Source: Alphaproteobacteria bacterium 41-28 (GTDB taxonomy: Bacteria > Pseudomonadota > Alphaproteobacteria > UBA9655). From it: a stretch of 64,000 nt of DNA. Shown one piece after another: positions 23,770 through 33,303 of the stretch. A program made the translations under genes and the position numbers. Numbering within the stretch: position 1 is the stretch's first letter; each line of letters opens with the position of its first letter. The DNA lies in NCBI GenBank assembly GCA_001897795.1, contig MKUL01000037.1, positions 186,001 through 250,000 on the forward strand. Direction: 5' to 3'. The notes under the pieces were generated by a model. It was not told the origin of the DNA. It worked only from the letters and a program-made list of their open reading frames with translations, and made no database searches.

Positions 23770-25092
23770 TTAAGACGGAGTGGCCGTTTTTAGGAAGGAA
23801 TGCATATAAGGAAAATGGTGAGAAGCGTGAATAAGAAGGAAGAGGCATGGGAGGCAGGCAAACGCTGTAAGGGTGAAAAAGAGAGGCCATGTTAGAAAAT
23901 CTGCAAGAAAACCCGCGCCAATTGAAAGGACGATCCGTGCGAGAGATCCAAAAGAGGAGAGAAGAGCAAAGTGGGTTGCCGTATGGGGCGCGCTGCAAAG
24001 GCTCGAAAGATAAGCAATAAAAGCGGCAGCGCCCAGTCCGCAGGTCAGATTTTCAACGCCAATCGTCATCACAAGAATGCTAAGATTATAGCCAACCAAG
24101 GCCTGGATAACAAACATCAAACTGGAACAAATTTGGAGACTCGCGCACAGGATGAGGCTTGAAAGGATACCAAATCGGTTCAGAAAAAGCCCTCCCAGAA
24201 ATCCACCGATAATCATGGCAGAAATGCCAAAAAATTTTGCCACATTGGCAATTTCAAGCTTACTAAATCCAAGCTCAACCAAAAAGGGAGTGTTCATTAC
24301 ATTGAGCGCTGTATCACCCACTTTATAAAAGAAAATGAAGGCGAGAACGACCCGCCAATCATAGGACTGCCATAGTTCCTGAAGAGGGGGACCATAGGTC
24401 GATTTGAACCATTCCCAAAAACGGTTATGAGGGGCGATGTGCTTCAAAGAAAGGTGAGGAGCTGAACTGAAGACAAGGGTTTGGGGAGACGGACTAAAAA
24501 GGGTCGTAAGCATGCCGACACCAATAAAAAATGCCATGACGACGTATGCAGTTTGCCACGAATAGGTTGCTGCAAGGGAAAGGGCTCCAGCTCCTGACAT
24601 CATCATCCCAAGGCGATAACCGAGGTAAGTTGAAGAAGCAGCGGATCCTTTTTGATCTTCATCAATAATTTCAATACGGTAAGCTTCAATCACAATGTCT
24701 TGAATAGCGGAGCAAAAAGAAACGCCAAAGGCCCACAAGGCAGTTTCTAAAATGGATTCCTTCGGATTTGAAAAACCAAGCCCAAGCAACATAAAAATAA
24801 GGATACCTTGAGAAAGAAGAGCCCAGCTTCGCCTTTGGCCCAAAGGCTTTGAGAGAAGAGGCAGTTTAACCCGATCAACGACCGGCCCCCATAAAAATTT
24901 AAACGTATAGGGAATGGTTACAATAACAAAAAGACCAACCGTTGTATTATTAAGCCCAGATTCTTTTAGCCAAATGGTCAGAGTTGATAAGGTCAGCAAA
25001 AAGGGTAATCCGCTCGAGAATCCAAACAGGAAAATCGAAAGAATTCGCCTATCGCAAAAGACTAAAAAACTCGTTCGCCATGACTGAATCAA
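23770..25092 (-). CDS. ampG: AmpG-type muropeptide permease (MFS)
   Basis: 440 residues with 12 or more hydrophobic segments. The start FGFSSGLPFLLTLSTLTIWL and the loops KFLWGPVVDR and GQRRSWALLSQ are hallmarks of AmpG, which imports anhydromuropeptides for cell-wall recycling. IQDIVIEAYRIE is the family motif in the middle. Stands alone. Related MFS porters in intracellular bacteria may carry other substrates, so the substrate is inference. Confidence 0.88.
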   Translation of the reverse strand: MIQSWRTSFLVFCDRRILSIFLFGFSSGLPFLLTLSTLTIWLKESGLNNTTVGLFVIVTIPYTFKFLWGPVVDRVKLPLLSKPLGQRRSWALLSQGILIFMLLGLGFSNPKESILETALWAFGVSFCSAIQDIVIEAYRIEIIDEDQKGSAASSTYLGYRLGMMMSGAGALSLAATYSWQTAYVVMAFFIGVGMLTTLFSPSPQTLVFSSAPHLSLKHIAPHNRFWEWFKSTYGPPLQELWQSYDWRVVLAFIFFYKVGDTALNVMNTPFLVELGFSKLEIANVAKFFGISAMIIGGFLGGLFLNRFGILSSLILCASLQICSSLMFVIQALVGYNLSILVMTIGVENLTCGLGAAAFIAYLSSLCSAPHTATHFALLSSFGSLARIVLSIGAGFLADFLTWPLFFTLTAFACLPCLFLLIHASHHFPYMHSFLKTATPS

Positions 25093-25525
25093 GGTCTACC
25101 ACATCCTTATGAATAATTAGATAACCAGAGTATAGCATAGAGTTTCCGAAGATTAATACTTTAAAACGAAACGAAGTGGCTCAAATGGATAGTAACGACT
25201 CGGCCGCCCCCACAATTGAATGGTGAGGACCGGGACGACCTCCTGAAAACTTTCGATCCTTTCATAAGGAAAGAGTTGATAATTTCAGTGGGATGAATTA
25301 CCTCTCCCCTTGTGGGAGCTTTGTTGAATAATTCCCAAGGAAACAACCAACCCGCGTCAGCTTTCCTAAATCCCGGGATGACGCGCGTTTATTGTTTTTA
25401 AACACAATCTCAAAATATCTTATACGGAACTCAGTTTATCCTAAGTTGGACCAAAACTATTTGTTCAATAAAGCTCCTTGTGGGAGAGGTCGTCATGCAC
25501 AAAGCGCATGACGGGTGAGTAGTAC
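25093..25525. repeat. Intergenic region with inverted repeats
   Basis: ACCTCTCCCCTTGTGGGAGC followed by TTTGTTGAATAATT (about 25300-25333) recurs inverted at about 25456-25488 (...TTCAATAAAGCTCCTTGTGG GAGAGGTC), leaving about 120 bases between. This resembles a small MITE-like unit. A GTCATGC...GCATGAC palindrome follows at 25489-25511. No gene was found. Confidence 0.5.
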
Positions 25526-26107
25526 TCAAACAGCCTTTAAATAATCTGCAACGCTTTCAGTCGTTGTATGAATAGCTTTAGATCCCTTTTGCCAGTTGGC
25601 AGGACAGACTTCGCCATGTTTTTCGGTATGTTGAAGCGCAGATAGCATACGAAGAGCTTCTTCAACATTTCGTCCAAGGGGAAGATCATTTACCACTTGA
25701 TGGCGAACAATGCCATCGCAATCAATGAGGAAAAGGCCACGATAAGCAATCCCATCTGGATTCAAGACATCGTAATCCTTAGCGATATGACCCCCCAAAT
25801 CTGAAATAAGACCATAGGTGATCCCTTGAATACCGCCTTTCTCTTTAGGGGTATTGAGCCAAGCCATGTGAGAAAAATGACTATCCACACTACAGCCAAG
25901 GAGGACGCAGTTATTCTTTATAAATTCCTCTTGGCAGGCTTGGAAGGCGTGAAGTTCCGTTGGGCAAACGAATGTAAAATCTAAAGGATAAAAGAAGAGA
26001 ACGACATATTTCCCCTTATAATTTTTAAGCTCGATATCCTTACACTCAGTCTTGGTGACACATTTTGCTTTAAAATTGGGGGCTTCTTTTCCAACAAGTA
26101 CGCTCAT
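25526..26107 (-). CDS. Typical 2-Cys peroxiredoxin (AhpC/TSA family)
   Basis: 193 residues. The peroxidatic cysteine C48 sits in DFTFVCPTE and the resolving cysteine C168 in HGEVCPANW. It reduces H2O2 and organic peroxides in the cytosol. The length and the VCP motifs fit the Prx1/AhpC subfamily. No AhpF or other reductant gene is adjacent. It lies 76 bases downstream of coq7 in the same direction and has its own AAGGAGAACG Shine-Dalgarno. Confidence 0.95.
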   Translation of the reverse strand: MSVLVGKEAPNFKAKCVTKTECKDIELKNYKGKYVVLFFYPLDFTFVCPTELHAFQACQEEFIKNNCVLLGCSVDSHFSHMAWLNTPKEKGGIQGITYGLISDLGGHIAKDYDVLNPDGIAYRGLFLIDCDGIVRHQVVNDLPLGRNVEEALRMLSALQHTEKHGEVCPANWQKGSKAIHTTTESVADYLKAV

Positions 26108-26183
26108 TTTTCGTTCTCCTTACTTTTCGATTTCCGTCATTCTATAAATAAGGCCCTTACTCTACTTTTACAAGCCTTGATCC

Positions 26184-26720
26184 TCACACCCTTTCTGAAA
26201 GCCAAATGGCCAGTCGTGAGACTGATTTGATGGCGTGGGTGAGGAGCGGATAAGCGGGGGCTTCCCGTGCACCTTGTTCAAGCGCGAGATCTCTGTGCTC
26301 AAGTTCTTCTTGTTGGCAGGTGGTGATAAGCTGGCTGAGGTCTGGGTTTTCATCTCCCAGGAGTGTGAGCTGCTTTTCATAGTGTTGATCAATGACTTCC
26401 TCAACGGCTGCGGTGCAAGCCATGGCAGCCTTTTCCCCTAGAAGAGCCGTTGCGGCTCCCAAAGCATACCCTGCCACATGCCATAGAGGATGAAGAAGGG
26501 TCGGGCGGACACGATTTTCCACAACCAAAGTTTCAAAGGCTTTGAGATGGGCGATCTCTTGGGCCTTCATATGTTCTAGAAGGGGAGCCACAGGACTGTG
26601 TTTTAAAATGGCCAGTTGGCCTTCATAGATGCGTTTAGCACCATACTCGCCGGCTAAATTCACCCGGAGCATGGAAGCTATCTGGCCTTTCGATGACGAT
26701 TGTCCAGGGAAAGTTTTCAT
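26184..26720 (-). CDS. coq7: Demethoxyubiquinone hydroxylase Coq7
   Basis: 178 residues. A ferritin-like di-iron fold with two repeats: E25 in LAGEYGAKRIYEGQ, E55 and H58 in AQEIAHLKAFE, AAVEEVIDQHYEKQL, and CQQEELEHRDLA. It hydroxylates 3-demethylubiquinone late in ubiquinone synthesis, so the organism respires. The ATG overlaps the dsbB stop by four bases; the yqaA-dsbB-coq7 genes form one transcription unit. Confidence 0.95.
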   Translation of the reverse strand: MKTFPGQSSSKGQIASMLRVNLAGEYGAKRIYEGQLAILKHSPVAPLLEHMKAQEIAHLKAFETLVVENRVRPTLLHPLWHVAGYALGAATALLGEKAAMACTAAVEEVIDQHYEKQLTLLGDENPDLSQLITTCQQEELEHRDLALEQGAREAPAYPLLTHAIKSVSRLAIWLSERV

Positions 26721-27241
26721 TTACGCTTACATCCCCATCCCCAGCATAGGAGAGCGAGACATAAGGATATAAGTGTATTATAAGCTGCCAGAGACAAGCC
26801 AAAAAGACTCCATGTGACTTGGTCACACCGAACAAAGGGTGTCTTGAGGAGTTGTTCACGCAAAGCTTCAACAGACTCGAAGGCACTGAAATCATTAGAA
26901 GCACAAAAACCTGGCAGGCTTACCCAATGCTGCTGGACGGCAACATGATAACCCGCAAGGAGGGCTCCCCCCAAAAAAACAAATCCTAAAAGGAGGATGG
27001 CATAATGTTGAAAGCGCTGAGGAAGCAGGATGAACGAGAGGAGAGAAATGAGGCCCGCACCAGTAAAGACATCTCTTTCATAATGACACAAAGGGCATCC
27101 AAGAACCGCAAAATAGTGCTCCATGATATAGGCTGTAGCTACAACAACGGCACTGACCAGAAAGAGTATAGCTAATATCTTTTGAGATGATATTTCTTTA
27201 ATTCGCTTTAGACACATAAGACCTCCCTTTAAATCGTTCAC
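26717..27241 (-). CDS. dsbB: Disulfide-bond formation protein DsbB
   Basis: 174 residues with four membrane segments. The first redox pair is C49-x2-C52 (GCPLCHYERD) and the second is C113 and C139 in the second periplasmic loop. It reoxidises DsbA with ubiquinone as acceptor. Clustering with ubiquinone hydroxylase coq7 fits this dependence. Overlaps both neighbours by ATGA. Confidence 0.92.
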   Translation of the reverse strand: MNDLKGGLMCLKRIKEISSQKILAILFLVSAVVVATAYIMEHYFAVLGCPLCHYERDVFTGAGLISLLSFILLPQRFQHYAILLLGFVFLGGALLAGYHVAVQQHWVSLPGFCASNDFSAFESVEALREQLLKTPFVRCDQVTWSLFGLSLAAYNTLISLCLALLCWGWGCKRK

Positions 27242-27819
27242 CCTAGAGCATAAAGAATTCCGAATCCGCCTAAAAGAGCCCCCAGGGCCATAAGTGTAAC
27301 AAGGGTGAGATTTTTTTCAATATATCCTTTAATAGGGGGCCCAAAGTACCAAAATAAAGCGGCTATCAAAAAGAACCGGAATCCTCTCGCAATGATAGAA
27401 GCTATCGTAAAGGATGTAAAATCGAGGCCCGTTACCCCGCAAGCAATTGTTACGACCTTATAAGGAATAGGGGTTAGCCCCTTTAGGGCCACAATCCAAA
27501 AGCCCCACTCGTTAAAACTGTGCTGAAACCTATCAAAGGCCGTTTGAAGGCCGTAAGTCTGAAGAATAAACTCCCCGATCGTTTCATAAAGCCCATACCC
27601 AATGGCATATCCAAGCCATCCACCCACGACAGAAGAAACAGTACAAATCGTGGCTAACCACCAGGATTTCTCTCGACGCGCTAAAAGCATAGCAATGTAA
27701 AGAGGGTCAGGAGGAATGGGAAAAAAAGAACTTTCTGCAAAGGAGACGGCTGCTAAAATCCATATAGCATAGGGATGGTTTGCGAAGCTTAAAATCCAAT
27801 TGTAGGTACGTTGTAACAT
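27238..27819 (-). CDS. YqaA-type DedA/SNARE-associated family membrane protein
   Basis: About 193 residues from ATG 27819, which has AGGAAAGAG in front; a frame extension to 27906 is less likely. Motifs SFAESSFFPIPPDPLYIAMLL and LKGLTPIPYKVVTIACGVTG are typical of the YqaA branch of the DedA/VTT superfamily, proposed to act in lipid scrambling or transport. It has four to five hydrophobic segments. First gene of the yqaA-dsbB-coq7 unit. Confidence 0.88.
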   Translation of the reverse strand: MLQRTYNWILSFANHPYAIWILAAVSFAESSFFPIPPDPLYIAMLLARREKSWWLATICTVSSVVGGWLGYAIGYGLYETIGEFILQTYGLQTAFDRFQHSFNEWGFWIVALKGLTPIPYKVVTIACGVTGLDFTSFTIASIIARGFRFFLIAALFWYFGPPIKGYIEKNLTLVTLMALGALLGGFGILYALG

Positions 27820-27906
27820 TAAAAGTCTCTTTCCTAATAACGACTCACCTGACACCGAGTGTGAAGACGGGTGAGTCATTACCTTTCCTAATACTTGATC
27901 GAACAC

Positions 27907-28208
27907 TTAACACGGATTGTGGATAAGTTCAATGGAAATAGCGATTTCCACAAATTCAGTTTTTTTGGTACAATTACTGATAAGAGTGATATCCTTAAAT
28001 AAAAGAGTAAATACCTCTTCTTGACTTTTTGTGGACGCAAAAAATTCATACAGGTTCGAAGAAGAAAAATTTTTTTCGATTTTTTTTCAAAGCATTACCT
28101 CTTATTTCTCTTCCTAACAACATAAGATAAAAATAAATTCATTTTTTAAATAAATTGTTAACAATTTGTAGGTAAGGTTGGACTGTAAGAAAACGAAGGA
28201 GGAAAAAA
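27907..28208. other. A+T-rich upstream region of the His-rich lipoprotein
   Basis: About 300 bases, very A+T-rich, with homopolymer runs and TTGTTAACAATTTGTAGG near 28155. No gene is seen. It probably contains the promoters of the divergent yqaA and lipoprotein genes. Confidence 0.4.
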
Positions 28209-28508
28209 ATGAAAAATCTTTTCTTATTAAGTACAGTAGCTACTTTGGGTCTTGTTGGATGCACATGTTGTGATTCATGCGAAACAATCACACCTTGCAG
28301 TGCTCCTTGCGCTGGCCCTGTTGGGGCTGTCTATGGTGCACCACCTGCGCATCATGCGAAGCATCATCATAAGCATAAGCATCATAAGCATCACATGCAT
28401 CATAAGAAGCATCCTTGTCCTACAGAGGGTGCAGCACCTCATATGCAAGGTGGTGGAGCTCCAATGCATGGTGGCGCAGCTCCGCAAGGTGGCAAAGCTC
28501 CGATGTAA
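28209..28508 (+). CDS. Small histidine-rich putative lipoprotein
   Basis: 99 residues. A lipobox LVGC is at residues 15-18. Six further cysteines follow within twenty residues (CTCCDSCETITPCSAPC). The middle (residues 48-68) is almost only His and Lys in HHK repeats, followed by a Gly/Ala/Pro/Met tail with GGAPMHGG-type repeats. The composition suggests transition-metal binding (Ni, Zn, Cu) at the cell envelope, but no family is recognised. Excellent RBS GAAGGAGG. An imperfect hairpin (28522-28551, GTCGCTGTCGG/CGGCAGCGAC) follows and could stop transcription of both convergent genes. Confidence 0.8.
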   Translation: MKNLFLLSTVATLGLVGCTCCDSCETITPCSAPCAGPVGAVYGAPPAHHAKHHHKHKHHKHHMHHKKHPCPTEGAAPHMQGGGAPMHGGAAPQGGKAPM

Positions 28509-28558
28509 AACTCATCTGAAAGGGTCGCTGTCGGATCATTCGGCAGCGACTGACTTTC

Positions 28559-30124
28559 CTATATAGCCATAGGAACGTGCTTTACAGATACAGGCGCTTT
28601 AAAGGTTTCTATGCCCCAGATTGTTAATCCTGTAGCAACAAGGGCAAACCCACATCCGAACATCATATTGAGTGAAAGTCCGTAGACAAAGGCCTCGTCG
28701 ATCCAACTTAAGAGCTGTGGAACCTGTTCGACAGGAAACACTTTAAGCTGAGAGGCAGAATGCTCAACCTTCGAGATAATCCCTACAAGGTCTTGTTGTT
28801 GCTGTGGTGACAATGCGAGTCCAGATTTTTGAGCGCTTTCTAAGAGATGGCTTTGTCCAAAAAAGACGACGAAACTCGTGCTAAGAACTACGCTCAAAGT
28901 GTTCCCAATCATCATCAGCATCATATAAACGCCTGATGCCACATTTAAGTCTTCCTCTGGAACAGCGCGCATCATGGCCGTATTACAAGATGTAAAGTAA
29001 ACGCCTAAACCAGTGCCCGCTATGAAGAGCACCGTCAGGACAAAATAAAGGCTAGAATCCACTTTTAAGAAGGCCATCAGCCCTAAGGCAATTGCGGATA
29101 AAAGCGATCCAAAAATCATGGGGCTTTTGATTCCGAAAGCATCAATCATTTTTCCACCAATAGGCGACAGAAGTCCCATGCTGATCGTCATCGAAATAAA
29201 GATAAGGCCTGTTTCATAGCTTGAGTAATGCAGGGTATTTTGGAGATAAAGACCCATCATCACAAGGATCAATGAAAAGTTTATCGCCATAAAAAATTCG
29301 CCCACACTTGCGGCCATATAAGGTTTGTTACCCAAGAGATGGGGAGGAATCATACGGATCTTTTGTGTACGGTCTCTCAAAAAACAACTTCCTATGAGGA
29401 GAGCCCCAAGGCTTAACCCAGCCCATATGCGAAAGCTATCGATTCCCAAAATTTCAATTTCATTAAGTGTATAAACAAAGATACATAATCCTGAGGCCAA
29501 AAGAAGTGCGCTCACATAGTCAATTTTTTGCTTCACTTTCGGCAATATGTCTTTTGTTCCATAAAGTTGAAGAATGGCAATAATCAGGAGCCCTAAAGGA
29601 ATATTGATATAAAAAATCCAACGCCAATTTGCTTCTTCAATAATCAAGCCCGCAAGGGTAGGGCCCGCTGCGAGCCCAAATCCGGCAAAGGATAAGATAA
29701 TACCCATGACAAAGCCTTGTTTTTCGGGGGGTGCTGACGTGAAAATAATAGCCCAAGCGGGGGCTGAAAAGATGGCTGCTCCAAGTCCTTGCAGCACGCG
29801 TCCGAAAATAAGTATTTCTAAGGAGTGACCATAACCTGTCAGGCAAGATCCTCCCATGAACAAAATTAAGCCTACGATAAGGGTATTTCGTTTGCCATAA
29901 AGGTCGGCTATCCGACCAGCCGGAATGACAAAAGCGGCCCAGACGAGAACATAGGCACTCAAAAGCCATTGCAGACTGCTAAGATCTGCCTTGATTTCCT
30001 CTGCAATTGGAACGAGCGTTAGGTTTACTGCGGTGTAGTCAATATTTAAAAGGAAGATAAGAACGCCGATAGAAATAAGGACCATCCAAGAGCGTAAGGA
30101 AATGGTCGAAGAGGGAGCGGACAT
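28559..30124 (-). CDS. DHA2-family MFS drug exporter (EmrB/QacA type)
   Basis: 521 residues with 14 hydrophobic segments. Family motifs are LNIDYTAVNLTLVPIAEEI, the motif-A loop GRIADLYGKRN, and motif C GFGLAAGPTLAGLI. These proton-driven pumps export drugs or toxic compounds. There is no adjacent membrane-fusion or regulator gene. The 3' end faces the His-rich lipoprotein gene. Confidence 0.9.
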   Translation of the reverse strand: MSAPSSTISLRSWMVLISIGVLIFLLNIDYTAVNLTLVPIAEEIKADLSSLQWLLSAYVLVWAAFVIPAGRIADLYGKRNTLIVGLILFMGGSCLTGYGHSLEILIFGRVLQGLGAAIFSAPAWAIIFTSAPPEKQGFVMGIILSFAGFGLAAGPTLAGLIIEEANWRWIFYINIPLGLLIIAILQLYGTKDILPKVKQKIDYVSALLLASGLCIFVYTLNEIEILGIDSFRIWAGLSLGALLIGSCFLRDRTQKIRMIPPHLLGNKPYMAASVGEFFMAINFSLILVMMGLYLQNTLHYSSYETGLIFISMTISMGLLSPIGGKMIDAFGIKSPMIFGSLLSAIALGLMAFLKVDSSLYFVLTVLFIAGTGLGVYFTSCNTAMMRAVPEEDLNVASGVYMMLMMIGNTLSVVLSTSFVVFFGQSHLLESAQKSGLALSPQQQQDLVGIISKVEHSASQLKVFPVEQVPQLLSWIDEAFVYGLSLNMMFGCGFALVATGLTIWGIETFKAPVSVKHVPMAI

Positions 30125-30234
30125 GGGCTGTTCCTTTCAACAGTTGGCTCAAAGTTAACATAATGAAACGACTGTTAAAAAACAAGAGCTCAACTCAAAA
30201 TGGATTGCCACGGCTTTATGGATCTTCGCTGACG

Positions 30235-30777
30235 CTAATCTAGGTCATGATGAGTTGAGGTGACCCCAATGGCCATCGCCATCGTGTTGCGGATAGCAAT
30301 CATAAGCAATGACAGCATACCGACAGCTACAAAGATGAGGCCGCATCGGGGGTCGTGGAGTAACACGACCCCGCCCAATACAAGGAGCAAGTATGCCGCA
30401 AGTGGAAAAACCGAGTGAGGGATCAAGTCACGCCGTTTCTCGTAATTGTTCTTATCTCCTCCAATTAAAATGGACCCCGATAAAACTACGCCGGCGAAAC
30501 CCAGGAGACAAATGCAAAGAGTGGCCGTGAGCCGAGTATGGTTTGGAAAGGTCATAAGCGCAGCAATACCTAGCACGGAAACGTAAGAGACAACGCTGGG
30601 CAGAACGTACACGCCAATCTTAGCAGTGGCTTCAACCTTTTTTACCCATCGCTGAGCGGCGAGTGTGATTACGACAAACAACAGACCGATCAAGGTCGAG
30701 GCTGCCGCTGACATGATAAGGTAGAAATTCGCCCATTGTTGAAGTAACAACTCTAGTTCATTCATAGGGTTGGTCAT
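30235..30777 (-). CDS. Hypothetical membrane protein
   Basis: 180 residues with about five hydrophobic segments, starting MTNPMNELELLLQQWANFYL. Family not recognised. The base composition is visibly more G+C-rich than the surroundings, as is the truncated decarboxylase next to it, which suggests joint acquisition from another genome. It follows the decarboxylase remnant in the same direction, 33 bases downstream. Confidence 0.65.
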   Translation of the reverse strand: MTNPMNELELLLQQWANFYLIMSAAASTLIGLLFVVITLAAQRWVKKVEATAKIGVYVLPSVVSYVSVLGIAALMTFPNHTRLTATLCICLLGFAGVVLSGSILIGGDKNNYEKRRDLIPHSVFPLAAYLLLVLGGVVLLHDPRCGLIFVAVGMLSLLMIAIRNTMAMAIGVTSTHHDLD

Positions 30778-30810
30778 ATTGAAATGCTTGTGTCTTGGTA
30801 GAACGCCCCA

Positions 30811-31521
30811 TCATGACGTCACGGGAGGCGTTTTGGCTTGGTACATTCTATCGATCATTTCGGGCGGAAGGGGAGTGACCATTTTGGATCCCAGGAGAAG
30901 CTCGATGTATGCAGCGCCAGGTTGTTTTCTTGCATTCTGTAGGGCCGATTCAAACTGAGCGTTGGTTTCCACGCTCGTGCAGAACCAATCGCGGCAGCCC
31001 ATGGCTTCTGGGAGTTTATGATACTGCCAGGGAGCGAGTTTGTTGTATATGTGGACCTTGTCGGGGTTACTATTGCCCATGACGATTTCTTCGACGCCAA
31101 ACATGCCGTTATTTAGCAGCAGGATGATGGGGTTCACCCCATACTTTCCCATCGTCCCAATTTGGTTCGCCGTAAGCTGGTGACCACCATCTCCCTCGAC
31201 CAACACGACGCGACGTGAGGGATCCGCCAGGGCCGCTCCAAAAGCAGCAGGAGTCGCCCAACCAATACAGCTCCAGAGTGCTTGAGTATGGTAGTTCGCG
31301 CCATCAGGTAGCAGAATGTTGGCCATGAAAAACCCAGCGGTACCAGTATTCGCAATTAGAATGTCACCTGGCTCCAGGAATTGCTGTATTCTTGAATAGA
31401 TCGAGTCGTTCGAGAGTGCATCGCCCGATGCTCCCAATGCGGGTAATGATAAGGGACGGGAGAACGAGGGCGTCTTGAACTTAGGAGCTTGTTTCGCGAG
31501 AGCCACGAGCAGGTCCTTCAT
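30811..31521 (-). pseudogene. Pyruvate/indolepyruvate decarboxylase, C-terminal part only
   Basis: 236 residues, less than half of the usual 550. It keeps the C-terminal TPP-binding domain: GDGGHQLTANQIGTMGKYGV ending in NN (the GDG-x(n)-NN motif), and ALWSCIGWATPAAFGAAL. The N-terminal TPP-PYR domain, which carries the activating glutamate, and most of the middle domain are missing. The sequence breaks at a dispersed repeat at 31529. An ATG and open frame remain, but the enzyme cannot be active. The G+C-rich composition points to horizontal origin. Confidence 0.8.
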
Positions 31522-31528
31522 GTGGATT

Positions 31529-31672
31529 GGCCAATTTTTAATCGATTGATTAAAAACATAAAGAATTTATTAAAAACCGTTTTGTTTCAATAGCCTTTCT
31601 GGATTCCCGCTTTCGCGGGAATGACGAACGGGGGAGATGCGGTATGATGCTTTAGAAAAACGTCAGGTGTTA
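31529..31672 (-). repeat. Dispersed repeat, copy at the decarboxylase breakpoint
   Basis: Reading the minus strand from CTTAACACCTGACGTTTTTC to AATCGATTAAAAATTGG gives the same order of blocks as 39348-39490 on the plus strand (AGCATCATACC, CTCCCCCG, CGTCATTCCCGCGAA, CTATTGAAACAAAACGGTT, ATCGATTAAAAATTGG). It ends exactly where the truncated decarboxylase begins. Confidence 0.75.
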
Positions 31673-31761
31673 AGGAGTCACATCATTTTTTTGAACAAAG
31701 TTCTCACCCATGTGGCAAGTTTGCTTTGATTTTACAGAGAGGCACGGCCTCAGGTAACTCA

Positions 31762-32946
31762 TCACTTTTCACTTCTTTTTTCACTTTCAGCTACTGCCGC
31801 GATAAACTGAAGTGATTTAACCATCTGCTTTCTCCAGATCCAATTTGCAATATTAATAACCGTCAAGAGGATCAGAAGAGGGTAAAGATAAAATAAAATG
31901 GGAGTTAGGAAAGCCATAATCCCGCTGAACCCCAGATTTGACATGAGAAATGTTCCAAAGATGGTCAGTCCAAGGCAAGCTATGCGCTGGAGGCGCTGTT
32001 TGAAAATTTGTTCATACAGAAAGTCTGTAAACACGGTCGTCAGAGCAACAATTGTTGTTAAGCAGGACAAGATGATGGCAACGGTGACGATACGTCCTCC
32101 GATGTTTCCGAGAGTCAAATAGGCAATCACGCTTAAAAATTGTTCGGGGGCATTTTTCCCTAATTCTTCCGAAAACGTTGCGCCCAAGTAGACAAGAGCA
32201 AAATAAACAATAAGAAGAAGCCCCGAGCCGAGAAGGATAGCGTAAAGGGATAGGTGAAATGAATGATCATGATTTTTATCATTTACCCTAAATTTCAGCT
32301 TAAAATGACGCGCTATTACAGTGGCAAAAAAGAAAGCGGCTATCAAATCCATCATTTGATAGCCCTTAAAAGCTCCCTCTTGAAAGGCTTCTGACGGAGG
32401 CATGAGAGTGTGTTGGGGGGCGGTTGCAAACAAAAGGCCAAAGAACAAAATGAAGCCAACGGATAAAATCTTTGCAGGAGCGAGGAGGGCTCCTAAAAGA
32501 GGAACAACTTGATTTTCATTTAAACATAAAAGGAAAACTATCCCGCTTATGATGAGGCTAAATCCACTTAAAGGAAACATAGGATCTATGGTTGAAAAAC
32601 TTCCAAAAGCGACCGTAATGCAACGTGGCAATGCCCCAAAGGGTCCCATAAGAAGCAACATCAAAAAGATGAGGGTGAATGCGGTTACTTTTCCAAAGCG
32701 CTCAAAAAAAACTTGATAACTTCCATTATAGAGTAAAATCCCTACCAGGCCGAGTAAGGGAACAAGAATCCCGGTTAGACTGAGTCCAGCAAATGTAGGA
32801 AGGAAAACACTGTTCGCTATTTTCCCAGCAAGTAAGGGGAAAACCAAATTTCCGGCTCCGAAAAACATTGCGAATACAGCGAAACCTCCCATAATAACAG
32901 CAAATACTTCTTTTAAACGCACGTTAAACAATTGAACACCATTCAC
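31762..32946 (-). CDS. brnQ: Branched-chain amino acid carrier BrnQ (LIVCS family)
   Basis: 394 residues with about 11-12 hydrophobic segments. FGAGNLVFPLLAG near the start and GPFGALPRCITVAFGSF are LIVCS hallmarks. It imports Leu, Ile and Val with Na+ or H+. It is slightly shorter than enterobacterial BrnQ. Import of branched-chain amino acids fits a host-dependent life. Confidence 0.9.
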   Translation of the reverse strand: MNGVQLFNVRLKEVFAVIMGGFAVFAMFFGAGNLVFPLLAGKIANSVFLPTFAGLSLTGILVPLLGLVGILLYNGSYQVFFERFGKVTAFTLIFLMLLLMGPFGALPRCITVAFGSFSTIDPMFPLSGFSLIISGIVFLLCLNENQVVPLLGALLAPAKILSVGFILFFGLLFATAPQHTLMPPSEAFQEGAFKGYQMMDLIAAFFFATVIARHFKLKFRVNDKNHDHSFHLSLYAILLGSGLLLIVYFALVYLGATFSEELGKNAPEQFLSVIAYLTLGNIGGRIVTVAIILSCLTTIVALTTVFTDFLYEQIFKQRLQRIACLGLTIFGTFLMSNLGFSGIMAFLTPILFYLYPLLILLTVINIANWIWRKQMVKSLQFIAAVAESEKRSEK

Positions 32947-33303
32947 TTTTTACTATCTTTTTATATATAAGCATAGGATGCATCGATTTCACTATTTAAT
33001 TTTTATTTTCAGAGAATTTAATAAGAATAGATATTTGCGAGACAAGATTTGAGCTGCTAATTGTCCACACTAAAGACTGAGGATAAAATATGTGAAGTTA
33101 GAAAATTTTGTTTTTTACTCATGAAAATGATTTTAATGAATTTTTAGAAAGGCATAAAGAAAAATCGAGAGTCTCCTTCAAAAATTATCATATGCTATTG
33201 ATAATAAAAAGGTAATTTTGATTTCACGTCAGTTTAAAGGTAGAATTATAATCTATCTAGGAGTTGTAAATGCACAAAATATACTGCACTTCAAACCCTC
33301 CCT
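32947..33303. other. A+T-rich intergenic region
   Basis: Promoter region of brnQ plus about 300 A+T-rich bases; nothing else recognisable. The following 33304-33482 is an inverted repeat, and 33483-33659 is again A+T-rich and leads to the secretin gene. Confidence 0.4.

Noticed and set aside
30770..30958. Plus-strand frame opposite the decarboxylase remnant
   Set aside because: Antisense to a clearly recognisable TPP-enzyme sequence.
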